Both the position numbers and the translations under genes were made by a program. Source: Streptomyces sp. Act143 (lineage in GTDB: Bacteria; Actinomycetota; Actinomycetes; Streptomycetales; Streptomycetaceae). Taken from it: a stretch of 64,000 nt of DNA. The notes under the pieces were generated by a model that was not told where the DNA came from, ran no database searches, and saw only the letters and a program-made list of their open reading frames with translations. Every line of letters starts with the position of its first letter. Within the stretch, counting starts at the first letter, position 1. The stretch lies in assembly GCF_003143935.1 (NCBI RefSeq), contig NZ_QFRX01000001.1:1746071-1810070 (forward strand). Reading direction: 5' to 3'. Shown here piece by piece: positions 43,535 through 51,537 of this stretch.

Positions 43535-43580
43535 CCTACGGCTTCGTAACCTACGGTTTCGTAGCCTACGCTCTCGTAGG
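43535..43580. promoter_or_regulatory. three overlapping inverted repeats CCTACG-n4-CGTA(A/G), 15-bp period
   Basis: CCTACG begins at 43535, 43550 and 43565. Each copy is followed after four bases by CGTA, giving CCTACG-GCTT-CGTAAC, CCTACG-GTTT-CGTAGC and the perfect CCTACG-CTCT-CGTAGG. The copies share a C at each junction. The array lies 67 nt upstream of the desaturase GTG. This looks like a multi-dimer operator for a repressor of unsaturated-fatty-acid synthesis. Confidence 0.65.
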
Positions 43581-43646
43581 TTCCGGCAACCGCTCGCCGG
43601 TTACCCGGCTCTTCTCCGCTGTGTTACGCGTCCCCCTGGAGTCCCC

Positions 43647-44621
43647 GTGACGATCACTTCCCCGCACCTCGGCAGCCCCGCCGTCTGGACCGACGCCAAG
43701 CTGCTGTACGCCCTGGAGGAAGTCGTCGAAACCGAGCTCAACCGGCATCTGAAGGTCGCCAAGGACTGGATGCCGCACGAGTACGTGCCGTGGAGCGACG
43801 CCCGCAACTTCCCCGGCTTCTTCGAGGACGGCGAGGCCTGGGGCAAGGAGCAGTCCAAGGTCACCGAGATCGGCCGCATCGCGCTCGTGGTGAACCTGCT
43901 CACCGAGGACAACCTCCCCAGCTACCACCACGAGATCGCCTCCCTCTTCGGCCGCGACGGCGCCTGGGGCACCTGGGTGCACCGCTGGACCGCCGAGGAG
44001 GGGCGGCACGGCATCGTGATGCGCGACTACCTGCTCGCCTCGCGCGCGGTCGACCCGGACAAGCTGGAAGCGTTCCGCATGGCCCACATGAGCGAGGGCT
44101 TCGAGTCGGACAACCGTCACTCGATGCTGCACTCGGTCGCCTACGTCGCCTTCCAGGAGCTCGCGACCCGCATCTCGCACCGCAACACCGGCCACCAGTC
44201 CGGCGACCCGGTCTGCGACCGCATGCTGGCCCGCATCGCGACCGACGAGAACCTCCACATGGTCTTCTACCGCAACCTCCTGAAGGCCGCTTTCGAGCTC
44301 GCCCCCGACCTGACCATGCAGGCGGTCCGGGACGTCGTCGTCAACTTCCGCATGCCCGGCCACGGCATGCCCGGCTTCGAGCGCTTCGCGGCGCAGATGG
44401 CCATCGGCGAGGTCTACAACCTGCGCATTCACCACGACGACGTCCTCCAGCCGGTCCTGCGCTTCTTGAAGATCATGGAGATCGACGGCCTCGGCCCCGA
44501 GGGGCAGCAGGCCCAGGACGAACTCGGCCTGTTCCTGGGCGGCCTGGACGCGGAGGCCCTGAAGTTCGACGAGAAGCTGGCGGCGCGCAAGGCCCGGATG
44601 GCGGCACGCGCGGCGGGCTGA
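43647..44621 (+). CDS. acyl-[acyl-carrier-protein] desaturase (diiron, soluble)
   Basis: A 324-residue stearoyl-ACP-desaturase-type enzyme (DesA1/DesA2-like) that places a cis double bond in acyl-ACP using ferredoxin and oxygen. The diiron ligands are the helix-pair motifs TAEEGRHGIVM (E117-E118-x2-H121) and TDENLHMVFY (DExxH, middle of the protein), with further Glu ligands in LEEVVETELNRH. Soluble, no membrane segments. GTG at 43647 follows GGAG by 5-6 nt. It has its own regulatory region (three operator-like repeats). No ferredoxin gene adjoins. Confidence 0.93.
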   Translation: MTITSPHLGSPAVWTDAKLLYALEEVVETELNRHLKVAKDWMPHEYVPWSDARNFPGFFEDGEAWGKEQSKVTEIGRIALVVNLLTEDNLPSYHHEIASLFGRDGAWGTWVHRWTAEEGRHGIVMRDYLLASRAVDPDKLEAFRMAHMSEGFESDNRHSMLHSVAYVAFQELATRISHRNTGHQSGDPVCDRMLARIATDENLHMVFYRNLLKAAFELAPDLTMQAVRDVVVNFRMPGHGMPGFERFAAQMAIGEVYNLRIHHDDVLQPVLRFLKIMEIDGLGPEGQQAQDELGLFLGGLDAEALKFDEKLAARKARMAARAAG

Positions 44622-44687
44622 CCTCCGCCGGGACCGGCCCGCGAATATCCGGTGCGGTCCGGCCCTGACCGGCGGCATCATGCCGCC

Positions 44688-45527
44688 ATGCGAGAGAACA
44701 CCAGGGTGGAGCGGGCGGTCGGTTTCCTGCTCGGCCTCGTCGACGAGGAGATCGCCGTACGGGTCCGGGCCCGGACCGGCCTGCCCGAGCCGGAGAGCCC
44801 CACGCAGGCCCGGGGACGCGTCACGCGCGCGTGGACCTGGGCCCGGCACCTCGACGCCTCCGTGGCGCTGTGGATCATGGAGAACGACGACCCGCAGCTC
44901 AACGCCGTGGTGTGGCGGCACATCCCGACCGACTCCGGTCTGCGCCGGGCCATCGCGCGCGGAGTGCCGTTCGGACCCGGTCGCCTCGACCCGATACCGG
45001 TCGACGCGACCCTGCCGGGACAGGAACCCGAGGTCCCAGAGAGCTACGTCCGCCACGGCCTCGTGGGCGCGCTGCGCGAGGTCCGCTCGATGAACGAGGG
45101 ACGCTCCGCCGCGTCCATGGTGCTGACGCGCGCCGACTGGGCGGCGGTCGGCGCGGCGGACCGCGAGCGCCCGCTGCCCGGTTACGCGCGCTGGGCGCTC
45201 TCCGTACGCCCGGACTGCCCGCCGTCGGTGCGGGCCGGCTTCGGCAGGCATGCGAGGTTCACCCATCGGCTGCGCCAGGCAGGCGTGTTCGAGAGCCCCG
45301 CCGACTACATCGCCTCCGACGGTCCGGCGCTGCCCGTTCTCGAGGTGCTGTCGCTGGGACATCTGCTGTTCCCGGCGCGGCTGATGGAGGCCGAGGACGC
45401 CCTCCGCCCGCTCGTCCGGGACCACTTGGGCGAACGCGAGGACGCGTGGGCGGTGCTGGCGCAGTTGACGGAGACGTTCCACGGGAACACGCCGGAACTG
45501 GTCGTCACGGCGGGCGCCATCGCCTGA
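44688..45527 (+). CDS. conserved actinomycete protein, unknown function, next to vWA/MoxR locus
   Basis: A 279-residue protein I do not recognise. It is helical and Arg/Glu-rich with no signal or membrane segment: RVERAVGFLLGLVDEEIAVRV, ARHLDASVALWIMENDDPQLNAVVWRHIP, then a C-terminal part LPVLEVLSLGHLLFPARLMEAED. Helix pairs of this kind suggest a HEAT- or ankyrin-like solenoid, but no clear repeat consensus is visible. ATG at 44688. It ends 12 nt before a tRNA-like gene on the other strand and lies 176 bp before the vWA gene on its own strand, so it may belong to that locus. Confidence 0.6.
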   Translation: MRENTRVERAVGFLLGLVDEEIAVRVRARTGLPEPESPTQARGRVTRAWTWARHLDASVALWIMENDDPQLNAVVWRHIPTDSGLRRAIARGVPFGPGRLDPIPVDATLPGQEPEVPESYVRHGLVGALREVRSMNEGRSAASMVLTRADWAAVGAADRERPLPGYARWALSVRPDCPPSVRAGFGRHARFTHRLRQAGVFESPADYIASDGPALPVLEVLSLGHLLFPARLMEAEDALRPLVRDHLGEREDAWAVLAQLTETFHGNTPELVVTAGAIA

Positions 45528-45539
45528 CCGGCAGGGGGG

Positions 45540-45611
45540 CGGGGCGGCTGGATTCGAACCAGCGTGTTCTGGTTTTGGAGACCGGTGCGCCTGCCTCTGC
45601 GCTACGCCCCC
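45540..45611 (-). tRNA. tRNA-Trp-like gene (anticodon CCA), atypical
   Basis: Folding the minus strand from 45611: acceptor GGGGGCG against CGCCCCG (six pairs, first position G-G mismatch); D-arm GCGC-AGAGGCAG-GCGC; anticodon arm CCGGT-CTCCAAA-ACCAG (CCA anticodon, one C-A mismatch); 5-nt variable loop; T-arm GCTGG-TTCGAAT-CCAGC perfect. CCA is not encoded. It differs strongly from the usual Streptomyces tRNA-Trp beginning AGGGGCGTAG and shares its D-arm exactly with the tRNA-like gene at 51538-51609. If counted with a six-pair acceptor, the discriminator would be G, as tryptophanyl-tRNA synthetase expects. Confidence 0.7.
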
Positions 45612-45703
45612 GCCCTTGGCGTCAGATCGTAATGCCTTGGCCCGATGTCAGTGGGTCCTGGTACCAATGAGCCACGGGGGAAACGCATTTCGGGGGGCAT
45701 GGC

Positions 45704-47107
45704 ATGGCGTACGGGGAGCGGGGGCGGCGTACCCCGGTGGTCGACCTCGCCGACCGCCGGGCGCTGGAGGCGTACCGCCCGGCCGATCCGGAGGTCGTGG
45801 CGGAGGCGCGGCGGCTGAAGGAGGCCGCGCTGCTGGACTTCGGGCTGACGGAGTCGGCGGTGGCGTCCTGGCTGTACACCAAGTGCCACCACCAGATCCC
45901 GACGACCGCGATCGACACGGCGGCCGTGGTGGCCTCCGGAGACGGCACCTGCCTGCTCCTCTACAACCCGGACTTCTTCGCCGGACTCGGCCTGGACGGT
46001 GTGAAGTTCGTGCTGTTCCACGAGGCGCGTCACCTCGTGCACCGCCACTTGCTGGCCGACCCGGAGCTGCGCAGCGACCCGGTCTTCGAGCTGGCCGCCG
46101 AGGTGTCCATCAACCATGTGGCGCTGGTCCGGCTCGGACGGACCGAGCTCCCCTTGCTGGACGGCAGGCCGACGGGCGTCGACCCGCGCGAGGTGTATGA
46201 GCGCTACCACGCGGATCTGACGGCGCACGGCCTGGAGCCGGTGCCGTACGACACGTTCACCGAGACGGACCTGCGGGTGTACGGCGAGCTGAAGCGGATG
46301 CACCGCCCGCCGGTCCCGGAGCACCGGCTGTGCGTGCATCTGCGCGGGGGGCTGGTCCCGGCCGACCAGGAGACCGTGGACGCGGTGACGTCGTCCGCGC
46401 TGCTCAACTCCCTGCTGGCGGCCAGGCGCGGGCACGCGGGCGCGGAGCGGGAGCTGCTCGACCTGATGGGCCGCACCGAGGACGGCAGCGCGCGGGCCGC
46501 CCGGATCTGGGGGCAGTTGAGGGCGGGCGTGCTGCGCGGCGAGACCTCACGCACGCGCGCGGTCGACTGGTGGCAGCGCTGGCTCGTCGACGTGCTCGGC
46601 TCCAAGCTGCGCGAGGGCGAGCGGCTGGTGTACCCGAAGAAGCGGGGCGCGCTGCTCGCGGCGCTCGGCCAGGACCCGATGCTGGCGCGGCGCGGCCCGG
46701 TACGGGACAAGGTGCTGGTCATCGCGTACGACACCTCGGGCTCGATGCCGCAGCACGTGATCACCTGGCTCACCGAACTCGTCGGCCGGATCGACGGCGT
46801 CGAGGCGCACTGGCTGTCCTTCGACGCCGTGGTGATGCCCTTCGCGCCGGGCGAGCGGGTCTACGGCGGAGGGGGCACCAGCTTCCAGGTGGTCGCCGAC
46901 TACGTGGAGGGGCGGTCGGAGGTGAACGGGCGCTGTTTCGAGGTGAGTCCGGACGCTGTCGTGGTGCTCACCGACGGCTACGCGCCCCCGATCACCCCGT
47001 CCGAGCCGGACAAATGGATCTGGCTGATCACCGAGGGCGGCAGCGAGTGGCCCGAGACGCACACACCGGCGATGGACTGCCATCGCGTCACCACAGGATC
47101 ACGGTAA
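45704..47107 (+). CDS. DUF2201-type protein: putative metallopeptidase domain + vWA-like domain
   Basis: A 467-residue cytoplasmic protein with two parts. Residues ~30-310 hold a metallopeptidase-like domain with HEARH (H106-E107-x2-H110), an HExxH zinc motif, followed by helices including FELAAEVSINHVAL, which may supply a third ligand. Residues ~335-465 are a vWA-like domain with a MIDAS start DTSGSM (D343, S345, S347) after VLVIAY, and an Asp in VVLTDGYAPP. Such proteins pair with MoxR-type AAA ATPases, and the next gene encodes one: its ATG directly follows this stop (TAA ATG, no gap). ATG 45704 is preceded by GGGGGG. Likely a chaperone- or protease-like partner acting on an unknown client. 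Confidence 0.85.
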   Translation: MAYGERGRRTPVVDLADRRALEAYRPADPEVVAEARRLKEAALLDFGLTESAVASWLYTKCHHQIPTTAIDTAAVVASGDGTCLLLYNPDFFAGLGLDGVKFVLFHEARHLVHRHLLADPELRSDPVFELAAEVSINHVALVRLGRTELPLLDGRPTGVDPREVYERYHADLTAHGLEPVPYDTFTETDLRVYGELKRMHRPPVPEHRLCVHLRGGLVPADQETVDAVTSSALLNSLLAARRGHAGAERELLDLMGRTEDGSARAARIWGQLRAGVLRGETSRTRAVDWWQRWLVDVLGSKLREGERLVYPKKRGALLAALGQDPMLARRGPVRDKVLVIAYDTSGSMPQHVITWLTELVGRIDGVEAHWLSFDAVVMPFAPGERVYGGGGTSFQVVADYVEGRSEVNGRCFEVSPDAVVVLTDGYAPPITPSEPDKWIWLITEGGSEWPETHTPAMDCHRVTTGSR

Positions 47108-48904
47108 ATGAGCACGGACACACAGCAGTCGACCGCTTCGCGGCTCGAGTCCTTCATCGACGCGATGATCGACATGGGGCAGACGGGCCAGATCTTCGGC
47201 GAGCACGGCATCGGCAAGACGGCGACGTTCTTCGCGCACATCGCCCGCGCCCATCCCGGCACCACCCTGGTGTACGTCCCGGCGGCGAACCTCACGCCGG
47301 ACGACCTGCTCGTCAACGCGCCGGTGCGCGATCCGCACACCGGTGAACTGGTGCTGCGCCAGCTGGTGATGAGCCAGTTGAAGCCGGGCACGCCGTTCGT
47401 GCTGCTCATCGACGACTCGTTGCAGGCCGGCGACACCATCCAGTCGCAGTTGATGCAGATCGCCTGCAACTGGACGCTCGGCGAGCACGACCTGCGCGCC
47501 CTGGGCTGCGTCGGCGTCTTCCTCACCGACAACGAGTCGCTGGCGGAGACCTCGGCCCGCCGCGGCGACCTCGCGCTCCTCGACCGCATGGTCACGCTGC
47601 GGATCACCGCCAACGACACGTCGTGGCGCCGCCATCTGGCCGTCAAGTACCGCCCGTGGGACCTGCGTCCGGTGTTCTCACTGTGGGCCTCGCTCTCCCC
47701 CGCCCTGCGGGAGCTGCTGTCCCCGCGCACCCTCGACCATGTTCTCGCCAACGCGAAGGAGGGGTTCCCGCTGCGCTGGGGACTGCCCCTGGTCGACGGC
47801 GAACGGCTGCGCCTCGCCGAGCCGGGGCCGCAGGGCAAGCCCGGGCAGAACCGGACCCAGGAGATCCTGGACCGGATCGCCGAGGCGGTGGGCGTGGCCA
47901 ACCCGGCCACGATTCCCGACCCGGTGCGGCAGGTGGTGCGCGCCGCGCTGCGCAACCGCTGGACGGTGCTGCTCCAGGGCCCGCCCGGCTGCGGCAAGAC
48001 GGAGCTGGTGCGGGAGACGGTGCGGTCGGGCCTCGGCCGGGAGCCGCTGTACTTCTCGCTGCCGGTGACCAACGTCGAGGACCTGTGCGCGCCGATCCCG
48101 TCGTCCGACGGCACCCTGGACAACCTCCTCGCCGCGCATTTCACCGGTCCCGAGCCGAAGGCGATCGTGTGGGACGAGTACAACCGGCCCAAGGACAAGG
48201 CCGCGTTCGCCAAGCTCATGGAGATCACCCAGGAGTGGTCGCTGGCCGGGCGGCGGATCGAGAACCTGCGCGCGCAGATCGCCGTGCAGAACCCGCCGTA
48301 CCACCTGGGCCGCAAGCTGCTGGTGTCGCGGAACAACATCGCGCAGGCGACGCGTTTCACGGCCTCCCTGGAGGTGGCGCCGGAGGACATCCCGGCCAAC
48401 GAGTGGCTGCTGGCCCGCTACGGCGCGGACGCCGAGACGGTGCTGGAGTGGTGGAAGCACGACATCGACGACGACGGCCGCGCCTGGATCACCAAGCGCA
48501 CCCTGGAGCGGCTCATCAAGCTGCACCGGCGGGGGCTGCCGCTGGAGATGGGCACGGTCTATCTCGGCGACGGCGAGTACGCGCCGGTGCCGCTCACCGC
48601 GCTCCTCGACCGGCTCAGGGGCCGTGAGGTGACCGGTCTGCGTGAGCTCGCGCGTGACGCGGACGTCTGGGAGGCCAGGCTGCGGCGGGCCGCGGAGCAG
48701 TCCGGAGAGGGCGGCGACGACAGTGATGTGGTCCACCAGATCCTCGCGAACGCGGAGCTGTCCCAGCTGAAGAAGCACCGGGCGGTGGTGGCCCGGCTGG
48801 TGGCGCTGCTGCCGGCCAAGCTGCGGGCGACGTATCTGGTGGGGGCCTCGAAGCAGCAGCAGCGGTTCTGGACGGAGGTGTTCATGGGCATGCGCAGATC
48901 GTGA
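47108..48904 (+). CDS. tandem AAA+ ATPase, MoxR/dynein-like, partner of the vWA protein
   Basis: A 598-residue protein with two AAA modules. Module 1: Walker A GEHGIGKT (31-38) and Walker B-like VLLIDDS (~98-104). Module 2: Walker A GPPGCGKT (291-298) and Walker B KAIVWDEYNRP (D356/E357). The DEYNRP segment is the MoxR/AAA_5 variant (DE-N-R-P), and the region QNPPYHLGRKLLVSRNNIA contains sensor-like residues. A C-terminal ~150-residue helical tail (AELSQLKKHRAVVARLVALLP) may bind the partner. Single-module MoxR proteins are about 320-400 residues, so the fused double form is notable. Starts on the base after the vWA stop codon; AGGA upstream. It ends 3 bp from the convergent LRR gene. Confidence 0.87.
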   Translation: MSTDTQQSTASRLESFIDAMIDMGQTGQIFGEHGIGKTATFFAHIARAHPGTTLVYVPAANLTPDDLLVNAPVRDPHTGELVLRQLVMSQLKPGTPFVLLIDDSLQAGDTIQSQLMQIACNWTLGEHDLRALGCVGVFLTDNESLAETSARRGDLALLDRMVTLRITANDTSWRRHLAVKYRPWDLRPVFSLWASLSPALRELLSPRTLDHVLANAKEGFPLRWGLPLVDGERLRLAEPGPQGKPGQNRTQEILDRIAEAVGVANPATIPDPVRQVVRAALRNRWTVLLQGPPGCGKTELVRETVRSGLGREPLYFSLPVTNVEDLCAPIPSSDGTLDNLLAAHFTGPEPKAIVWDEYNRPKDKAAFAKLMEITQEWSLAGRRIENLRAQIAVQNPPYHLGRKLLVSRNNIAQATRFTASLEVAPEDIPANEWLLARYGADAETVLEWWKHDIDDDGRAWITKRTLERLIKLHRRGLPLEMGTVYLGDGEYAPVPLTALLDRLRGREVTGLRELARDADVWEARLRRAAEQSGEGGDDSDVVHQILANAELSQLKKHRAVVARLVALLPAKLRATYLVGASKQQQRFWTEVFMGMRRS

Positions 48905-48907
48905 GCG

Positions 48908-50095
48908 TCAGGCGGTGGCGTCGGGCGGGGCCGTCCGGTGCACGCTGCGCACGGCGGCCACGTCGGCGGGCACCGCGGGCCTCGGGACGTGCGCGCTCAG
49001 CGCCTCCAGCCGCCGTTTGACGCTGGCGGCGATGCCCTGGCCGAGCACGAAGCGGGTGGCCGTGGCGGCCCGGGGCGCGGTGTCGAGGAGACGGTGGGCC
49101 TCACGGCTGCGCATGCCGGTGTGGGTCAGGACCAGGTGGGTGAGGCGGTGCTCGGCAGCCGCCAGGGTCTCGGCGATCGTGTCGGCGGCGGCCAGGTCGA
49201 TGTGGTTGTCCGCCGCTCCCAGCACCGCCGCCGCGCGCACCCGGCCGAGGTCCAGCAGCGTGACCCCGGCCGCGGTGGCCGCCGTCACCAGTCGGGCGGC
49301 GGCCCGTGGTCCGATGCCGTTGCTGGCGACGGCGAGCCGGGTGAACCGCCCGTACGGTGCCCGCTCCAGCGCGTCGGCGAGGCGGTCGGCACCGGTGTCG
49401 CCCAGCCGGGCGGCGGACACGTACAGTTCGTCGATCGCGCCCGCGGCGACCACCGCGCCGAGCGCCTCGGCACCGGCCTCGCCCAGCGGGTTGCCGCCGA
49501 CGAAGAGCCGCTCGATCCGGCGTCCGTTGTCGGCGGCGGCCAGCAGCGCGTCGGCGAGGACGGCGGCGCCCGAGACGTCGAGGCCGGTCTGGACCAGGTC
49601 GAGGGTGCGCAACGACCTCGCCGCTTCCACGAGTTCGGCCGCCGCCCGGCCACCGGCGGAACCCAGCGGGTTGCGTTTGAGCCACACCCCGGTGACGACC
49701 TGCGGGGAGGCGCGCAGCTGGTCGGCGATCCGGCAGGCGCCGCCCGCGGTGATGCCGTTGCACCCGAGGTAGAGCGTCTCGACCTCGGCGCCCGCCCCGG
49801 CCCCGGCCACCACCTCGGCCCCGGTGTCGCCCAGCCCGTCGGTGCCGAGCAGCAGATGCCGTACCGGCGCGGGCCCCTGCCCCAGGGCGTCGGCGACCAA
49901 GGTGGCGCCCTCGGTGCCCAGTTGCTGCTTGCACAGGTCGAGGCGGCCGTCGGGCAGGGCCGTACCGGCCGGGAAGTCCAGCCGTTCCCCGGCCGGTCGC
50001 CCGGCGCGCAACCAGGCCAGCAGCGGGGCGAGTTCGGCGACCGGGCGCGGCACGACGGAAGGCACTCCCGCGAAGCCGCTCGTCTCCTCGGTCAC
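48908..50095 (-). CDS. ribonuclease-inhibitor-type leucine-rich-repeat protein
   Basis: A 395-residue protein composed mostly of RNI-like LRRs of about 27-28 residues. Repeats begin near residue 50 with segments such as RLDLCKQQLGTEGATLVADAL, VETLYLGCNGITAGGACRIADQL, VWLKRNPLGSAGGRAAAELV, RIERLFVGGNPLGEAGAEALG and RLAVASNGIGPRAAARLV, each with L-x-L and N/G at the turn. No signal peptide, so the solenoid is cytoplasmic, unlike most bacterial LRR proteins. The GTG at 50095 (AGGAGG upstream) overlaps the SDR-like stop as GTGA, so the two are translationally coupled. The fold suggests protein binding, perhaps to an RNase or AAA partner. Confidence 0.82.
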   Translation of the reverse strand: MTEETSGFAGVPSVVPRPVAELAPLLAWLRAGRPAGERLDFPAGTALPDGRLDLCKQQLGTEGATLVADALGQGPAPVRHLLLGTDGLGDTGAEVVAGAGAGAEVETLYLGCNGITAGGACRIADQLRASPQVVTGVWLKRNPLGSAGGRAAAELVEAARSLRTLDLVQTGLDVSGAAVLADALLAAADNGRRIERLFVGGNPLGEAGAEALGAVVAAGAIDELYVSAARLGDTGADRLADALERAPYGRFTRLAVASNGIGPRAAARLVTAATAAGVTLLDLGRVRAAAVLGAADNHIDLAAADTIAETLAAAEHRLTHLVLTHTGMRSREAHRLLDTAPRAATATRFVLGQGIAASVKRRLEALSAHVPRPAVPADVAAVRSVHRTAPPDATA

Positions 50096-51423
50096 CACTC
50101 CGCCTCCTGGTAGTCCTTGAGGAACACTCCGGACAGGGGCTCCCCCGCCTCCCCGCGCACGATCGGGTCGTACACGCGGGCCGCCCCGTCCACGATGTCC
50201 AGCGGTGTCCGGAATCCGGCCCGCGCCATCCGCGCCTTCTTCGGGGCCGGGTTCTCGTCCGTGATCCAGCCGGTGTCGACGGCGCACATGTGCACGCCCT
50301 GCTCGGCGAGTTCGGCGGCGCTGGTGCGGGTGAGCATGTTGAGCGCGGCCTTGGCCATGTTGGTGTGGGGATGGCCGGCCATCTTGTTGCGGACGGCGAA
50401 CCGGCCCTCGACGGCGGTCACGTTGACCACGTACCGGCGCGGGTGCGGGGAGGCGAGCAGCAGCGGCAGCAGCCGGTCGCAGAGCAGGGCCGGGGCGAGG
50501 GCGTTGACGAGCTGGGTCTCCAGGACCTCGGCCGGGTCGAGCGCGCCGAGCCGGGCCGACCAGGAGTTCTCCGGGGACGGGTCGGGCAGCAGCCCCGCCT
50601 CGTCGGCCTCGCGCAGCGCGGCGGGAAGCGACGCGGTGCCGGCCTCCAGCATCCGCAGGGGCGTGAAGCCCGGGGCCTGCCGGGCGCGCTCGGGCAGGGC
50701 GTCGTACTCCCCGGCGGCGAGCAGCGCGTACGACTCCGGCGGTCGGCGCACGGTCTGGGCGGCGTTGTTGACGAGGATGTCCAGCGGCTCGCCCTCCTTC
50801 CGCAACTCCTCGCACAGGCCCAGTACTTGGCGCGGGTCTCGCAAGTCGACGGCGAGCACGGTCAGCCGGTCGCGCCACGTCTCACTGCCGGGCTCGGCCC
50901 GGAAGCGGCGCACGGTGTCGTGCGGGAAGCGGGAGGTGACCAGCAGTTCGGCGCCGTCCCGGAGCATCATCAGGGCCAGTTGGAAGCCGATCTTCACCCT
51001 GCCGCCGGTGAGCAGCGCGCGGCGGCCGGTGAGGTCGGTGCTCAGGGCGCGGCGGGCGGTGTTGTCGGCGGCGCACGACGGGCACAGCCGGTGGTAGAAG
51101 GAGTCGACCTCTCGATAGGGCGACTTGCAGACATAGCAGGTGCGGGGCTTGCGGAAGACACCGGAGGTGCCGGCCGACGCGGCCAGCGGTGCGTCCTCGC
51201 GCCGCTCCAGGGCACCGGTCGCCGTCGCCGCCATGACCTGCGCGTCGGCGGCGGACGCCGCGGCGCCCCGCGCCTTGCGCCGGCGCAGTCGTCCGTCGCG
51301 GGCGAAGGAGGCGGCGACCTGCTCGGCACGCAGCCGTACGGGGTCGTCGACGGGCAGGTCACGCAGCTTGCCCACGACGTCGTGGAAGACGGCCAGTTCC
51401 GCCTCGCTGATCGTCTCGCCCAT
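50092..51423 (-). CDS. zinc-knuckle SDR-fold protein lacking the catalytic tyrosine
   Basis: A 443-residue protein. Residues 1-90 are charged helices. Residues 96-117 hold a Cys4 knuckle: C96-x2-C99 ... C114-x2-C117 (CYVCKSPYREV to LCPSC). From residue ~130 an SDR Rossmann domain follows: LLTGGRVKIG replaces TGxxxGxG, VDLRDP and NNAA (219-222) are kept, but the active site reads NVTAVEG at the serine strand and H-T-N-M-A-K at the YxxxK helix, so Tyr is replaced by Thr354 while Lys358 remains. It may bind NAD(P) without classical SDR catalysis. ATG at 51423; the upstream transcript probably starts ahead of two tRNA-like genes (nearest ends at 51455). Confidence 0.82.
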   Translation of the reverse strand: MGETISEAELAVFHDVVGKLRDLPVDDPVRLRAEQVAASFARDGRLRRRKARGAAASAADAQVMAATATGALERREDAPLAASAGTSGVFRKPRTCYVCKSPYREVDSFYHRLCPSCAADNTARRALSTDLTGRRALLTGGRVKIGFQLALMMLRDGAELLVTSRFPHDTVRRFRAEPGSETWRDRLTVLAVDLRDPRQVLGLCEELRKEGEPLDILVNNAAQTVRRPPESYALLAAGEYDALPERARQAPGFTPLRMLEAGTASLPAALREADEAGLLPDPSPENSWSARLGALDPAEVLETQLVNALAPALLCDRLLPLLLASPHPRRYVVNVTAVEGRFAVRNKMAGHPHTNMAKAALNMLTRTSAAELAEQGVHMCAVDTGWITDENPAPKKARMARAGFRTPLDIVDGAARVYDPIVRGEAGEPLSGVFLKDYQEAEW

Positions 51424-51454
51424 GTGCCGTCCCCGCCCCGTGTCCGCCGTACCG

Positions 51455-51526
51455 CGGTCCCGACCGGATTCGAACCGGCGTATCCGCCCTGACAAGGCGG
51501 CGAGTCTGCCTCTGCTCTACGGGACC
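51455..51526 (-). tRNA. tRNA-Asp-like gene (anticodon GTC)
   Basis: Folding the minus strand from 51526: acceptor GGTCCCG against CGGGACC, seven perfect pairs; D-arm GAGC-AGAGGCAG-ACTC (three pairs); anticodon arm CCGCC-TTGTCAG-GGCGG, five perfect pairs with GTC; 4-nt variable loop; T-arm GCCGG-TTCGAAT-CCGGT (one G-T pair). Discriminator G, as aspartyl-tRNA synthetase requires; CCA not encoded. The D-loop is the same unusual AGAGGCAG as in the two other tRNA-like genes of the locus, unlike the housekeeping tRNA-Asp of Streptomyces. Confidence 0.85.
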
Positions 51527-51537
51527 CCGCGTACGCA

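Noticed and set aside
48908..50878. Single long LRR protein of 656 codons
   Set aside because: The N-terminal third is out-of-frame SDR sequence; the real start is the GTG at 50095, which has AGGAGG and a GTGA overlap.
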